From assembly GCF_000317835.1 (NCBI RefSeq), contig NC_019793.1, forward strand, positions 2,418,001-2,482,000: a DNA stretch of 64,000 bases, given 5' to 3'. This DNA is from Deinococcus peraridilitoris DSM 19664 (GTDB lineage Bacteria; Deinococcota; Deinococci; Deinococcales; Deinococcaceae). The translations under genes and the position numbers were made by a program. Positions 1 to 7,990 of the stretch are shown piece by piece (positions within the stretch are counted from its first letter, which is position 1; every line of letters starts with the position of its first letter). The notes beneath the pieces are model-generated. The model was given only the letters and a program-made list of their open reading frames with translations. It was not told the DNA's origin and did not search any database.

Positions 1-1100
1 CAGGTGCCCGAGACGCCCTTCACGACGGCCTGTCCGCCGAGCTTGCCTTCCGTACCCACCTCGCGCGCCACACGCGTCACTTCGGCGGCGAACACACCCA
101 GGGTGTCCGAGAGGCTGTTGATGGTGTCCGCTAGCGCGGCGACCTCGCCCTTGGCGTCCAGGGTCAGCTGCTGCTCCAGGTCGCCGTTGGCGACGGCCGT
201 CACAACCTTGGCAATGCCGCGCACCTGGGTCGTGAGGTTCGAGGCCATGCTGTTCACGTTGTCGGTCAGGTCCTTCCAGACCCCCGACACGCCCTTCACG
301 TCCGCCTGACCACCGAGGCGGCCCTCGGTGCCCACGTCACGCGCCACGCGCGTCACCTCGGCGGCGAAGCTGTTGAGCTGGTCCACCATGGTGTTGATGG
401 TGTTCTTGAGTTCCAGGATCTCGCCCTGCGCCTCGACGGTGATCTTCTTGGACAGGTCACCGTTCGCCACCGCCGTGGTGACCTGCGCGATGTTGCGCAC
501 CTGCGAAGTCAGGTTGCCTGCCAGGCCGTTCACGCTGTCCGTCAGGTCCTTCCAGGTCCCGGCGACGCCACGCACCTGCGCCTGTCCGCCGAGTTTGCCT
601 TCCGTACCTACTTCACGCGCCACGCGCGTCACCTCGCCCGCGAAGGCATTCAGCTGGTCCACCATTGTGTTGACGGTCTTGGCCGTCTGGAAAAACTGTC
701 CTTCGATGGGCCGTCCGTCGACCTCCAGTGCCATGGTCTGCGACAGGTCCCCGCTGGCGACTGCCGTGATCACACGCGCCATGTCCGAGGTGGGCCGCAC
801 AAGGTCATCGACCAGGGTGTTGACCGACTCGATCAGGCCCATCCAGGCACCACTCGCGGTGCCGAGGGGAAGGCGCTGCGTGACCTTGCCTTCCTTGCCA
901 ACCACCCGCCCGGCGCGTTCCAGATTTTGCGAGATGCCCTCGCTGAGTTCCAGCACGTCATTGAAGGCGTCGGCGATTTTGCCGGCAATGCCCGTCCAGT
1001 CCACGGGCAGGCGGACGGTGAAATCACCTTTTTTAAAGGCCGTCAAGGCGGCCAGCAGTTGCTTTTCGTCGAGTTGGGAAGTTTCCGCGGGGAGAGTCAC
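1..1100 (-). CDS. Multi-HAMP signalling protein, N-terminal part (partial)
   Basis: At least 366 codons read leftward and leave the window without a stop. The GTG start at 1100 has an AAGGAG Shine-Dalgarno six bases upstream. After a short N-terminus ([11 protein letters not shown]) the protein is a chain of HAMP-like units of 92 residues, each with a GDLS/GDLE turn, an NT(I/M)N helix and a VTRVARE(V) segment. Such poly-HAMP arrays occur in group III hybrid histidine kinases (Nik1 type), where HAMP chains relay osmotic or stress signals to a C-terminal GAF/kinase region; that region is outside the window. No transmembrane segment is visible in the part seen, so it may be cytoplasmic. The domain call is firm; the kinase identity is inferred. 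Confidence 0.85.
   Translation of the reverse strand, partial: MTLPAETSQLDEKQLLAALTAFKKGDFTVRLPVDWTGIAGKIADAFNDVLELSEGISQNLERAGRVVGKEGKVTQRLPLGTASGAWMGLIESVNTLVDDLVRPTSDMARVITAVASGDLSQTMALEVDGRPIEGQFFQTAKTVNTMVDQLNAFAGEVTRVAREVGTEGKLGGQAQVRGVAGTWKDLTDSVNGLAGNLTSQVRNIAQVTTAVANGDLSKKITVEAQGEILELKNTINTMVDQLNSFAAEVTRVARDVGTEGRLGGQADVKGVSGVWKDLTDNVNSMASNLTTQVRGIAKVVTAVANGDLEQQLTLDAKGEVAALADTINSLSDTLGVFAAEVTRVAREVGTEGKLGGQAVVKGVSGT
66..632. repeat. 276-bp tandem repeat encoding HAMP units
   Basis: The string CGCCAC(A/G)CGCGTCAC occurs at 66-80, 342-356 and 618-632, exactly 276 bp (92 codons) apart, and flanking sequence also matches. These are internal repeats of the multi-HAMP gene and could recombine to change the HAMP number. 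Confidence 0.85.
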
Positions 1101-1427
1101 TTGGGGCTCCTTGGCACCAGTGCGCGGCGGGTACCTCGTGCAGGTGCTCGGGTCCCGTCCGCGCGTTTTGGCGGTTTCTGAAACAATGTTAGCGGCCTTT
1201 AGCGAGTCTTAAAGTGAGTTACCTATTCGCTAAAGAAAGCCATAAGGCACCGTTGGGCGGGATGAGGGTGGCGAGTGCCGACCACCCGGGGTTCCTATGA
1301 AAAAATTCGCTTCCAGCACGGTGATATTGACTCACTTTCCGGAACGGTCAACAGGCTGCTGTACCCGTTCTCTGGCTTAAGCTTTTGCCGGGATGTAAAT
1401 GAGAACTTGCTGCGCTGCAATAGCAGC

Positions 1428-1724
1428 ATGTCCTCCAACTTCTCACCCGAGGAACTGGTGGCCCTGCTTGCCTCCCGAAATGAGCGCGTCTGCACCCAGG
1501 CGCGGGCAGCATTGGCCGCCGCGGGGGTCCTGGCACGCCCGGCAGTGCAGGCCGGCACGTCGCATTCCAACCCTCAGATCAGTCGGCACTGCCGCGAGCT
1601 GCTCCCCATGCTGCCCACTGAAGCAAGTCTGGAGGCGCGCCGGTCAGGTGACTTCTGGCGTCGGCTGACACCGAGGCTGCCGGGATGGACGCTGACGCGC
1701 CGCGTGGAAATGGCGCCGCGCTGA
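1428..1724 (+). CDS. Small hypothetical protein (98 aa)
   Basis: The open frame extends upstream to 1275, but residues before 1428 look non-coding, so I chose the ATG at 1428 (MSSNFSPEELVALLASRNE). The protein is helical, with Ala/Leu patterning (ALAAAGVLARPAVQAG) reminiscent of a single HEAT-like hairpin, but no family is recognised. There is no clear Shine-Dalgarno or TANNNT box at the start, and the gene lies alone between the HAMP gene and the integrated element. Moderate doubt that it is expressed. Confidence 0.4.
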   Translation: MSSNFSPEELVALLASRNERVCTQARAALAAAGVLARPAVQAGTSHSNPQISRHCRELLPMLPTEASLEARRSGDFWRRLTPRLPGWTLTRRVEMAPR

Positions 1725-1801
1725 TGCGAACCTCGTCGGCAGGTCGGCTTCAGGTTGTTAGCTCGACGGGCAGAAGCTGCGTGTGAGAAGGAGGCAAAAA
1801 G

Positions 1802-1828
1802 AAGAGCCTCGACACTGTCGAGACTCTT
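1802..1828 (-). terminator. Displaced original terminator of tRNA-Gln
   Basis: The 12-bp stem with one mismatch (AAGAGCCTCGAC / GTCGAGACTCTT) is followed on the minus strand by CTTTTTG. It sits directly 3' of the truncated tRNA copy at 1831-1880, so it was probably the terminator of the tRNA-Gln gene before the element inserted. Confidence 0.7.
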
Positions 1829-1830
1829 GC

Positions 1831-1880
1831 CTTGGCTGGGGCACATGGATTCGAACCATGATCGACGCTTCCAAAGAGCG
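1831..1880. other. Left attachment site (displaced tRNA-Gln 3' fragment)
   Basis: These 50 bases are identical to 16795-16844 and cover the tRNA 3' end including CCA, the T-arm and the anticodon arm. Beyond 1880 the sequence no longer matches a tRNA, so this copy is a displaced fragment, not a second tRNA gene. Confidence 0.92.
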
Positions 1881-1991
1881 GGACGGGCATGTTGCCCGGT
1901 GTTGGGAAGGTTTAGAAAATGCCGCGCTGCACGGGGCTCGCGTCTCTTCGTGTGTTTTCGCGTAACTGCCCGTTTTGGGCGAGTTTACAGG

Positions 1992-2013
1992 GCTACTACG
2001 CCGCTACTACGCC
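1992..2013. repeat. Tandem 11-bp repeat, candidate left integrase arm sites
   Basis: GCTACTACGCC occurs twice head to tail (1992-2002, 2003-2013), followed by AAGC. A closely related tandem pair followed by AAAGC lies at 16703-16724 inside the right end. Paired short repeats inside both ends match arm-type binding sites of tyrosine integrases. Confidence 0.6.
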
Positions 2014-2082
2014 AAGCTTCAGAGCTTGTTCAGCCGCGCTGAGACGATAAAAAGCAGAAGGCACGAGACGGTATGATGGGGC

Positions 2083-2766
2083 ATGGCAACCTTGACAGGG
2101 CAACCCGCCCAGTACAAGCGTGGCAAGGCTGCAAAGGACGCCCAGCTTTCGCAACTGCAACGAAAAATTCTTGTGTGGGTGCTTGCTGAAGAGCAGCGCC
2201 TCAAGGACGGGTCGTTTAAAGGACGACGTGAACTTGCCAAGCTCGGCGTTCCCTGGAGTGCGAAAGCCTTTATGCGCGTCGCTCAACTTGACCTCAGCCG
2301 TTCGACCATCTCGGAATCCCTTGGCGCGCTGGTGAAACGGGGGTTGCTTGTTCCGGCCTATGACGGTGCGTATGCAAATCAGCCGCGCACGCCCGGATTA
2401 GGGCCGAACCGTCGAACGTCGCACCTCAAGCTTTCTGTGATCGGCCGTGAAGCTGCTGTATTCGAGAAGGAACACGGCAAGACGCGGCGCCAAGTGCTCG
2501 AGGAGGCGCAAAAGGAATACTGGCGTAAGCGTGTGTGGGAGCTGCGCCAGCAGCGCGCCAAACTACACGAAACTTACTCTCATGGCATCGCGGCTTTTGA
2601 AGAGTCGGGAGGAGTGCTGCTTGACCTGTCCACTGGTGAAGCAACAACTCAAGAACAATACGAGCGGGAACACGAGCAGGGTATGCGCTGGCTCGCATGG
2701 GAACTAGAAGAAGCCGTTGCGCGCTCCAAGGGAGAGCCGTCTCCTTGGGATGACCTACCATTCTGA
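2083..2766 (+). CDS. Winged-helix DNA-binding protein of the integrative element
   Basis: The 227-residue protein has a helix-turn-helix at about residues 60-90 (SRSTISESLGALVKRGLL) typical of winged-helix regulators or replication initiators, then a charged, helical, possibly coiled-coil C-terminal half (EEAQKEYWRKRVWELRQQRAK). The ATG at 2083 follows TATGAT (2072-2077) by five bases, fitting a leaderless transcript. It is the first gene inside the left end and reads toward the replication module, so it may regulate or assist replication or excision. I recognise no named family; function is inferred from fold and context. Confidence 0.8.
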   Translation: MATLTGQPAQYKRGKAAKDAQLSQLQRKILVWVLAEEQRLKDGSFKGRRELAKLGVPWSAKAFMRVAQLDLSRSTISESLGALVKRGLLVPAYDGAYANQPRTPGLGPNRRTSHLKLSVIGREAAVFEKEHGKTRRQVLEEAQKEYWRKRVWELRQQRAKLHETYSHGIAAFEESGGVLLDLSTGEATTQEQYEREHEQGMRWLAWELEEAVARSKGEPSPWDDLPF

Positions 2767-2772
2767 TGTCAT

Positions 2773-2807
2773 GTTCGGAGTTATGCACTTACTACAAAAC
2801 TCCGAAC
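2773..2807. terminator. Inverted repeat after the winged-helix gene
   Basis: GTTCGGAGTT (2773-2782) and AACTCCGAAC (2798-2807) form a 10-bp stem with a 15-base loop, seven bases after the stop of the preceding gene. There is no T-tract, so it may be a weak terminator or an operator. Confidence 0.45.
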
Positions 2808-2818
2808 TATATACTTGG

Positions 2819-2836
2819 GTACTAATGCCTTAGTAC
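2819..2836. promoter_or_regulatory. Palindrome GTACTAA-4-TTAGTAC, candidate operator
   Basis: A perfect 7+7 bp palindrome lies about 20 bp upstream of the -35 box of the following promoter. That position suits binding by a small element-encoded regulator. Confidence 0.4.
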
Positions 2837-2856
2837 TGACTGGCACGTACTTTTTC

Positions 2857-2885
2857 TTGTTTCGAACCTGCGTATTGCGTAGAAT
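2857..2885 (+). promoter_or_regulatory. Promoter of the excisionase-replication operon
   Basis: TTGTTT (2857-2862) and TAGAAT (2880-2885) are separated by exactly 17 bp. Transcription would start near 2892, giving a leader of about 118 bases before the gene at 3010. Confidence 0.6.
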
Positions 2886-2886
2886 G

Positions 2887-3006
2887 CCTGTGTGAGCTAC
2901 AGGATACCTTGGCGTACCAAGGCTCAGCGGCAAAACGGCAGCGCTACGGGTGTGCAATCTTGGCGGAAGAGCACCCGTAGCGCGTTCTCGCAACCTGGGA
3001 GGTTGC
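2887..3006 (+). promoter_or_regulatory. Hairpin-rich leader; last hairpin sequesters a ribosome binding site
   Basis: Four successive stems are visible: CCTGT/ACAGG (2887-2903), CCTTGG/CCAAGG (2907-2922), a 12-bp stem GCGCTACGGGTG/CACCCGTAGCGC (2941-2983), and GCAACCT/AGGTTGC (2990-3006). The loop and 3' arm of the last hold the GGGAGG Shine-Dalgarno (2997-3002) for the start at 3010. Translation of the operon's first gene could be gated by this structure. Confidence 0.55.
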
Positions 3007-3009
3007 CTT

Positions 3010-3243
3010 ATGACAGTACAGGAAAACGCGCGACAGCACCACAATTTGACCACACCTGACGCGACTAGCGAAGAGCGCAAAAAAGCGACTTACACGCCCG
3101 AAGAGGCCCGGCACATCATCGGCGTGGGCCGCAACCTAATTTACAAAATGGTCAAGATGGGCGAACTGCGCGCCGTTCGGGCCGGAGCGCGGGTGCTTAT
3201 CCCGAAAAGTGCCCTCGACGAATTCCTCAGCCGAGGGCACTAA
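3010..3243 (+). CDS. Excisionase-like MerR/AlpA-type HTH protein
   Basis: The 77-residue protein contains a compact helix-turn-helix with the pattern YTPEEARHIIGVGRNLIYKMVKMGEL followed by VLIPKSALDEF, the classic shape of excisionase/AlpA DNA-binding domains that recognise an element end or operator. The frame extends to 2950, but the ATG at 3010 with GGGAGG upstream is preferred. It opens an operon with the replication genes. Its likely job is to direct excision or regulate the switch; other helix-turn-helix regulators of this size look alike. Confidence 0.8.
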   Translation: MTVQENARQHHNLTTPDATSEERKKATYTPEEARHIIGVGRNLIYKMVKMGELRAVRAGARVLIPKSALDEFLSRGH

Positions 3244-3272
3244 GTGCCGCCGATTTTGCCGGGGGCGGAAGT

Positions 3273-3362
3273 ATGACCGCCGCCCTTCAACTCCCCGCCG
3301 AATTGTCCCGCGCCCTCGATTCCCTACTGTGGCTGGCCGAACATCAAGGGGAAACACCGTGA
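3273..3362 (+). CDS. 29-residue ORF translationally coupled to the replication protein
   Basis: ATG at 3273 is preceded by GGGGGCGGAAG, and the frame reads MTAALQLPAELSRALDSLLW and a few more residues to a TGA at 3360-3362 that overlaps the GTG start of the next gene (GTGA). The peptide is amphipathic and helical. It may be a real micro-protein or mainly a device that couples translation of the replication protein to the upstream gene. No family recognised. Confidence 0.5.
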   Translation: MTAALQLPAELSRALDSLLWLAEHQGETP

Positions 3363-6094
3363 CGGCGGTGAAGACTTACCCGCCGGTTTTAGAAGCCGCC
3401 CTCGCCGCCCTTGAGCGCGGCTGGTCAGTGCTGCCGGTGGCGAATGAGGGCGAGTACGCCAAGAAGCCGCACTACTGCCTCACCGACACAGGCCACAGCA
3501 AGCCCGGCAAGGAAGAAGGCAAGCTGGCCCCGTCCTGGGAAGCTTTGCAGCGCGAGCGGCCCACCCCAGAGTACGTCCGCACCTGGCTGAGTCATATCAG
3601 GGGGAAGGGCGTGGCCGTCATCACCGGCCAGCTGTCGGGTGTCATCGTGCTCGACTTCGACGGCCAGGCGGGCGCCGCCCTGCTCAAGCAGTTGAACCTC
3701 CAGCCGCACGTCAGAACGGGTTCGGGCGGCTTCCATGTGTACTTTCCACATCCCGGCTGGAAGGTGCAAACCCTCAACAGCAAGTCCAAAGCAGAACTGG
3801 GCCAGCGTTACCCCGGCCTCGACATTCGCGCCGATGGCGGCTATGCGGTCTTGCCCCCATCGAAGAACGTCAGCGGGCCTTACGAGCAACTGCGCAACTT
3901 CTCGGACCTTGAGCCGCTGGAATCCTTGCCCGAAGAGTTGCGCGCCTTCCTGGGCCTGATCGCGCCGCCGCAAGAGCCTCAGCCCCCGACTGCTCGCTTG
4001 GGCCTTGCGGGTCGCGTCCAATCCTCGCGGGGCAAGCGGCCCGACGAGGCAACGCTCCTTGAGGGTGCGCTGAAGGAAGCCGCCGCAAGTGGTCGCAATA
4101 ATGGCGGCTTCTGGCTGGCGTGTCAGCTGCGCGACAACGGGTATAGCGAAGTGGAGGCACGAGACGTTGGACGGCGCTACCTCGACTACACGCCCGAAGA
4201 GAACACCAAAGGGCAAAACGAGGCGTATACCCTGGACGAGTTTGAGGCGAGCCTCCGGCAAGCGTACAGCGCCCCGGCGCGCGAAGCCTGGCAGCGCGGC
4301 CACGCGACCCGGCGCAGAAGCTCAGCACAAACACAGACGGACATTGCCGAACAACGGCCGGAAATCGTCGTGAACGGGCGCTTTTTGCGTGAGATTGCTG
4401 AAGACGCGGTGCGGGCACTGGAGGGCGCGAACGACCCGCCCACGCTCTTTCGGCGGGGGGGCGCAGTGGTGCGCCTCGACCAAGAAGAAGATGCGCGCGC
4501 CGTGCCTCTCGATGCCGTGGCCCTCAAGGGCGTGCTTGACCGTACGGCAGACTTCGTGAAGCTCGAAGAGCGCGTGGAAAAAGGCGAGGATGGCAGCAAG
4601 AGCGTGGTCGAGGAAGTGAAGCCCGCGCGCCCGCCCGCCGACCTCGCCCCGGACCTCCTGGCACGTGTGGACCGCCTGCCGCTGCCCAGCCTGCGAATTC
4701 TCGCCACCTCGCCCCTGTTCAGCGAAGGCGGCGAGCTGGTGTGCGAAGAGGGCTATCACGCCGAGAGCGGCATCTACCTTGCCTCAAGAGGACTGGAGAA
4801 CGTGTGCGACGATGTTTCCACGTCTTCAGCCCTCGCCTTGCTGCGCGAGTTGCTGTGCGACTTTCCCTTCACGGGTGAAGCGGGCTTCGCACACACCCTG
4901 GCCGCGCTGTTGCTGCCCTTTGTGCGGCCCATGATCGACGGCCCGACCCCCTTGCACCTGATCGAAGCGCCTACGCGCGGCACCGGTAAGGGGCTGCTCT
5001 CCGAGGTGATCGCCCACGTGTCGCTAGGGCACGCGGCGGGCGTGATGGTGCAACCCAAAGACGGGGACGAATTCGAGAAGCGCGTGACGAGCACCCTGCT
5101 GGAAGGCGCGCGAATCATCCTGCTCGACAACGTTCACACCCTCAAGGGTGAGGCGCTGGCCGCCGCGCTGACGGCCCGGACCTGGAAGGGGCGACGGCTG
5201 GGCAAAAGCGAAATGCTCACCCTACCCAATGACGCTCTATGGCTGGCGACCGGCAACAACGTGGCCCTAGACGACGACATGCCCCGACGCATCGTGCCCA
5301 TCCGGCTCGACCCCGGCGTGGAACGTCCCGAAGAGCGTACCGGCTTCAGGCACGAAAACCTGTTGGGCTGGGTGAAGGAGAACCGCCCGGCGCTGGTGTC
5401 GGCGTGTCTCAGCCTAGTATCCGCCTGGCTTTGGGCGGGGCGGCCAATTGGTACGGGCAAGCTGGGCAGCTATGAAGGCTGGGCGGCGACGATGGGCGGC
5501 ATACTCGACGTGGCGGGGGTGCTGGGCTTTTTAACCGGGCGTGAACACCTGTATGAAACGGCCAACGCCGAGCCGCAAGAGTGGGCGGCGGTGCTGGCTG
5601 TGCTATACGAGCAACACGGGGCGGAAAGCATTGGCGCACGTGAATTTCAGGCAGCTATGCAGCGCCTTGACGCCTGCTCCGACTACTGGGAAGGCAAGAC
5701 GCGCGCTTCGGCCCTGCGACGGGTGGGACGGGCCGTTACCCAGCGCCGGGACCGAGTGTTCGGAGGCTTCCGGGTGCGTGCCGCTGGTAAGACTGCGACC
5801 GGCAATGCGGCGTACCGGGTGGTGCCGGTGGGCGAGGGGTGGAATAAAACACCTGAAACATCGGAAACACCGGGCGAGGGGCGAGAAACGCCGGTGGGAA
5901 CGGTCTTCCCAGAAAAAGCGACCCCGCCAGAAACACCCGGTGTTTCTGCGGTGTTTCTCCAGACGCCCGCCCAAACACCGGAGAAACACCGGGACGTGGA
6001 GTGCTGCCAGAACAGCACGCAAGGTGTTTCAGGTGTTTCAGGTGTTTTATTCGTGGGTCAGCCAGAAGACGGCGAAGACGCGGTGGAGCTGTGA
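3359..6094 (+). CDS. PrimPol primase-helicase replication protein of the element
   Basis: This is a 910-residue protein from the GTG at 3359, preceded by AAGGGG and overlapping the upstream TGA. Residues about 1-210 form a bifunctional primase-polymerase domain (VIVLDFDG near residue 95; RTGSGGFHVYF; LDIRADGGYAVLPPS). Residues about 500-780 carry a D5-like AAA+ helicase with Walker A APTRGTGKG (near 537) and Walker B RIILLDNVH. The last 90 residues are low-complexity because their DNA carries iterons. Such proteins prime and unwind the origin of integrative elements and satellites. Upstream of 3359 the frame is open but non-coding in character. Confidence 0.9.
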   Translation: MTAVKTYPPVLEAALAALERGWSVLPVANEGEYAKKPHYCLTDTGHSKPGKEEGKLAPSWEALQRERPTPEYVRTWLSHIRGKGVAVITGQLSGVIVLDFDGQAGAALLKQLNLQPHVRTGSGGFHVYFPHPGWKVQTLNSKSKAELGQRYPGLDIRADGGYAVLPPSKNVSGPYEQLRNFSDLEPLESLPEELRAFLGLIAPPQEPQPPTARLGLAGRVQSSRGKRPDEATLLEGALKEAAASGRNNGGFWLACQLRDNGYSEVEARDVGRRYLDYTPEENTKGQNEAYTLDEFEASLRQAYSAPAREAWQRGHATRRRSSAQTQTDIAEQRPEIVVNGRFLREIAEDAVRALEGANDPPTLFRRGGAVVRLDQEEDARAVPLDAVALKGVLDRTADFVKLEERVEKGEDGSKSVVEEVKPARPPADLAPDLLARVDRLPLPSLRILATSPLFSEGGELVCEEGYHAESGIYLASRGLENVCDDVSTSSALALLRELLCDFPFTGEAGFAHTLAALLLPFVRPMIDGPTPLHLIEAPTRGTGKGLLSEVIAHVSLGHAAGVMVQPKDGDEFEKRVTSTLLEGARIILLDNVHTLKGEALAAALTARTWKGRRLGKSEMLTLPNDALWLATGNNVALDDDMPRRIVPIRLDPGVERPEERTGFRHENLLGWVKENRPALVSACLSLVSAWLWAGRPIGTGKLGSYEGWAATMGGILDVAGVLGFLTGREHLYETANAEPQEWAAVLAVLYEQHGAESIGAREFQAAMQRLDACSDYWEGKTRASALRRVGRAVTQRRDRVFGGFRVRAAGKTATGNAAYRVVPVGEGWNKTPETSETPGEGRETPVGTVFPEKATPPETPGVSAVFLQTPAQTPEKHRDVECCQNSTQGVSGVSGVLFVGQPEDGEDAVEL
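5847..6048. repeat. Iteron array GAAACACC/GGTGTTTC, candidate replication origin
   Basis: About 11 copies or near copies of an 8-mer lie inside the 3' end of the replication gene. GAAACACC-type: 5847, 5855, 5864, 5885, 5930, 5973, 5983. Inverted GGTGTTTC-type: 5939, 5950, 6023, 6032, 6041. The pair at 5930/5939 forms a palindrome with 10-bp arms (CAGAAACACC, one base, GGTGTTTCTG), and the last three copies are spaced 9 bp. Occurrence in both orientations points to selection on DNA rather than protein. Confidence 0.7.
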
Positions 6095-6489
6095 GCGCGC
6101 GTGTATTGCTCGACACTCTCGACGGCCTGGGCGTGCGGGCCACGCTCACCCCTGGTGGCAATCTGAGGCTTGAACCGGCTAGCCGTGTACCGCCCGACCT
6201 CGTGGCCGAGCTGCGCGAACACAAGGCCGCACTGATCGCTAGCCTGAGTGTTCCGGCTGGAATGACTACAAATGACAGCACTTTGCCGCTACTCCCCGAA
6301 ACCCTCGCCCGCTTGGTGCATGCGGCGGCGAGTGGGCACCTTGGGCACATGGCCCAGCTTGAAAGCGGCTTCGTGCCCGACCTGGGCGGTTACGTGCTGG
6401 CCTGGGCCGCCACCTACGCGACAGGAAGCAACACGAGGCACACCCTCGCCTGCCTGGAAGCCGCATATAAGGCCTGGAAGCCCGCATGA
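6091..6489 (+). CDS. TubC N-terminal docking domain-like protein
   Basis: The 132-residue protein starts at GTG 6091, overlapping the stop of the replication gene (GTGA), so translation is coupled. Residues about 1-50 (LLDTLDGLGVRATLTPGG, then PPDLVAELREHKAALIASL) match the TubC docking-domain-related fold often found in small accessory proteins of phages and integrative elements, where its role is unknown. The C-terminal part (HTLACLEAAYKAWK) is helical. It lies between the replication protein and the KHG-motif gene in one operon. Domain resemblance is good; function is open. Confidence 0.75.
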   Translation: MSARVLLDTLDGLGVRATLTPGGNLRLEPASRVPPDLVAELREHKAALIASLSVPAGMTTNDSTLPLLPETLARLVHAAASGHLGHMAQLESGFVPDLGGYVLAWAATYATGSNTRHTLACLEAAYKAWKPA

Positions 6490-6527
6490 CGCCCAACCAC
6501 GCACAATTACGCACCACGGGAGGCAGC

Positions 6528-7544
6528 ATGACCGCTGAACACCTCAAAATTACAAAACAAACTTTACCCGATCCGCGCGCCCTGAACCCCGTCAAGCACG
6601 GCGCCATGAGTGAAAACGTGCCCGATCACGAACGGGAAACCTACGAGCTGCACCGGTCCGGGGTGCTGGCAAGCCTGGCGCCGGTCGGCTACCTCGAGGA
6701 ACGCCTCGCGGGTCGGGTGGCGATGACGTTGTGGCGCCTCTCAAGGCTGGAAGGCTGGGAAGCGGCGCACCTGAGCGCCCAGGCCCGAAAAGCGGTGTCC
6801 GGCCTGGTGCTGGGCGAGCATGACGCCTTTCTGCGGAAGATGGCCGAAAGCAAAGCCCGGTTATACGCCCCGGTGGAATACATGGACGCTGAAGACTTAC
6901 GGGCGGCCCTGCGTTACGTCCTGCCGCACCTGAGCAGCGAGCACGTCCTGAGGCCCAACGGGGCAGCAGACATACAGGAAGAAGCCGAGGAACGCCTGAA
7001 AGCTGCTGCCTTCCTGCGGGCCTTCGTGGCAGGGCAAGAAGCTTCACACCCGGAGAGTGAAGCGGCCCGCTTTATGCTGGGCGAGTGGGCCATGAAAGCC
7101 CTGAAGAAGAAAGGCGTGAGTGCCAAGCGGATTGCCGGGGCAGCGCTGGGTGTGTCCAAGCCGGGACGAGAACAGGTGGAGTCCATCGAGGACGGGGATT
7201 GGGAATGGGAAGCCGCAGAGCTGCCCGGCGTGCTGGCCCTCGCCCGCGAGGTGCTGGGCGACAAACTGGCCCAGGAAGCCCACTTCACGCTCTGCACCTG
7301 GGAGCGGGAAGCGGCCTTGCTGCCCGCCTACCTGGCACGGGCTGAGCAACTCAGGAACAACGCGGCGCGGGTGCTGCCGGATGACCGTACCCTCGAGAAG
7401 CTACAGCGCTATGAAGCGCACCTCGAGCGACAGCTTTACAAGGCGCTGCACGAGCTGGAAGCCATTCAGGAACGCCGCAAAGGGAACGCCACGCCGTTGG
7501 CCCGGCTGGAGGTTCACGGGGAAGTGCCGGGCGGGACTCCGTGA
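6528..7544 (+). CDS. KHG-motif protein of the element (terminase-small-subunit-like?)
   Basis: The 338-residue protein starts at ATG 6528 behind GGGAGG; an in-frame ATG at 6486 overlapping the upstream stop (ATGA) is an alternative. The N-terminus has NPVKHGAMS, then PVGYLEERLAGRVAMTLWRLSRLE, a pattern shared by uncharacterised proteins often found near phage terminases or transposons. The rest is charged and helical with a second segment YEAHLERQLYKALHELEAIQERR near the end. It is last in the left operon. A DNA-recognition or packaging-interference role is possible but unproven. Confidence 0.7.
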   Translation: MTAEHLKITKQTLPDPRALNPVKHGAMSENVPDHERETYELHRSGVLASLAPVGYLEERLAGRVAMTLWRLSRLEGWEAAHLSAQARKAVSGLVLGEHDAFLRKMAESKARLYAPVEYMDAEDLRAALRYVLPHLSSEHVLRPNGAADIQEEAEERLKAAAFLRAFVAGQEASHPESEAARFMLGEWAMKALKKKGVSAKRIAGAALGVSKPGREQVESIEDGDWEWEAAELPGVLALAREVLGDKLAQEAHFTLCTWEREAALLPAYLARAEQLRNNAARVLPDDRTLEKLQRYEAHLERQLYKALHELEAIQERRKGNATPLARLEVHGEVPGGTP

Positions 7545-7546
7545 GC

Positions 7547-7616
7547 CCCAGGGACGGCGCCCTGGGTAAAATCATCCTCCAAGGGAGGCCGCGTTCTGTG
7601 TAGAACGCGGCCTCCC
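7547..7616 (+). terminator. Two hairpins ending the replication operon
   Basis: CCCAGGG/CCCTGGG (7547-7566) directly follows the stop, then a perfect 14-bp stem GGGAGGCCGCGTTC/GAACGCGGCCTCCC with a six-base loop (7583-7616). Neither has a T-run, but the second stem is very stable and could stop transcription from both sides. Confidence 0.6.
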
Positions 7617-7644
7617 TCCGGCTGGGAATGGTGGAGCTATCCTG

Positions 7645-7965
7645 ACTATCCTTTGAAACGGGACGTGAGAGCGAGAGTACGCCAAGATGCTGGCGAGGGT
7701 ATTGAAGGTGGTCTTGGAGGGTATCGAGGCCCGGCCGGAACACGCGGATCTCGGCATAGCCATACTTTTGCGCTTCAGGCGTGACGGGCTGCCTCGAACT
7801 AGCCAGTGAGATACGCCCACACAAAGGCGAGCGACACGGCAACGTGTAAGGTCGAGACGTGCGCACCTTCGTGAGCCCAGTGTCTTCGAGATTGACCGCC
7901 TGGTTTTCAAGTTCTCAGCGCCGCGTGCAGGTTTTCGCATTGCTATCGCTGGCACCGCGCCTCGT
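7645..7965 (-). pseudogene. Decayed C-terminal fragment of an IS4-type transposase
   Basis: Read leftward, three frames must be joined to obtain transposase-like text: LENQAVNLEDTGLT, then STLHVAVSLAFVWAYLTG, then QKYGYAEIRVFRPGLDTLQ. These follow the order of the final part of IS4-family DDE transposases (lKtrGFnlEdThlt, lalaFvWa, khGyraks.FR.GLD). Several frameshifts and a stop show it is dead. It lies between the replication module and the restriction cargo, so an IS may once have helped bring the cargo in. Identification is by eye from pattern only. Confidence 0.55.
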
Positions 7966-7990
7966 TTTCAACGGTAGTCAGGTCAAACGC

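Noticed and set aside
66..632. 276-bp repeats as a mobile or CRISPR-like repeat
   Set aside because: They are codon-phased internal repeats that encode HAMP domains.
1841..1880. Second tRNA-Gln gene at the left end
   Set aside because: Only the 3' part matches; the D-arm and 5' acceptor strand are missing, so it is the displaced attachment-site fragment.
5847..6048. Repeats as a CRISPR array
   Set aside because: Units are 8 bp, occur in both orientations, have irregular spacing and lie inside a coding gene; they fit iterons.
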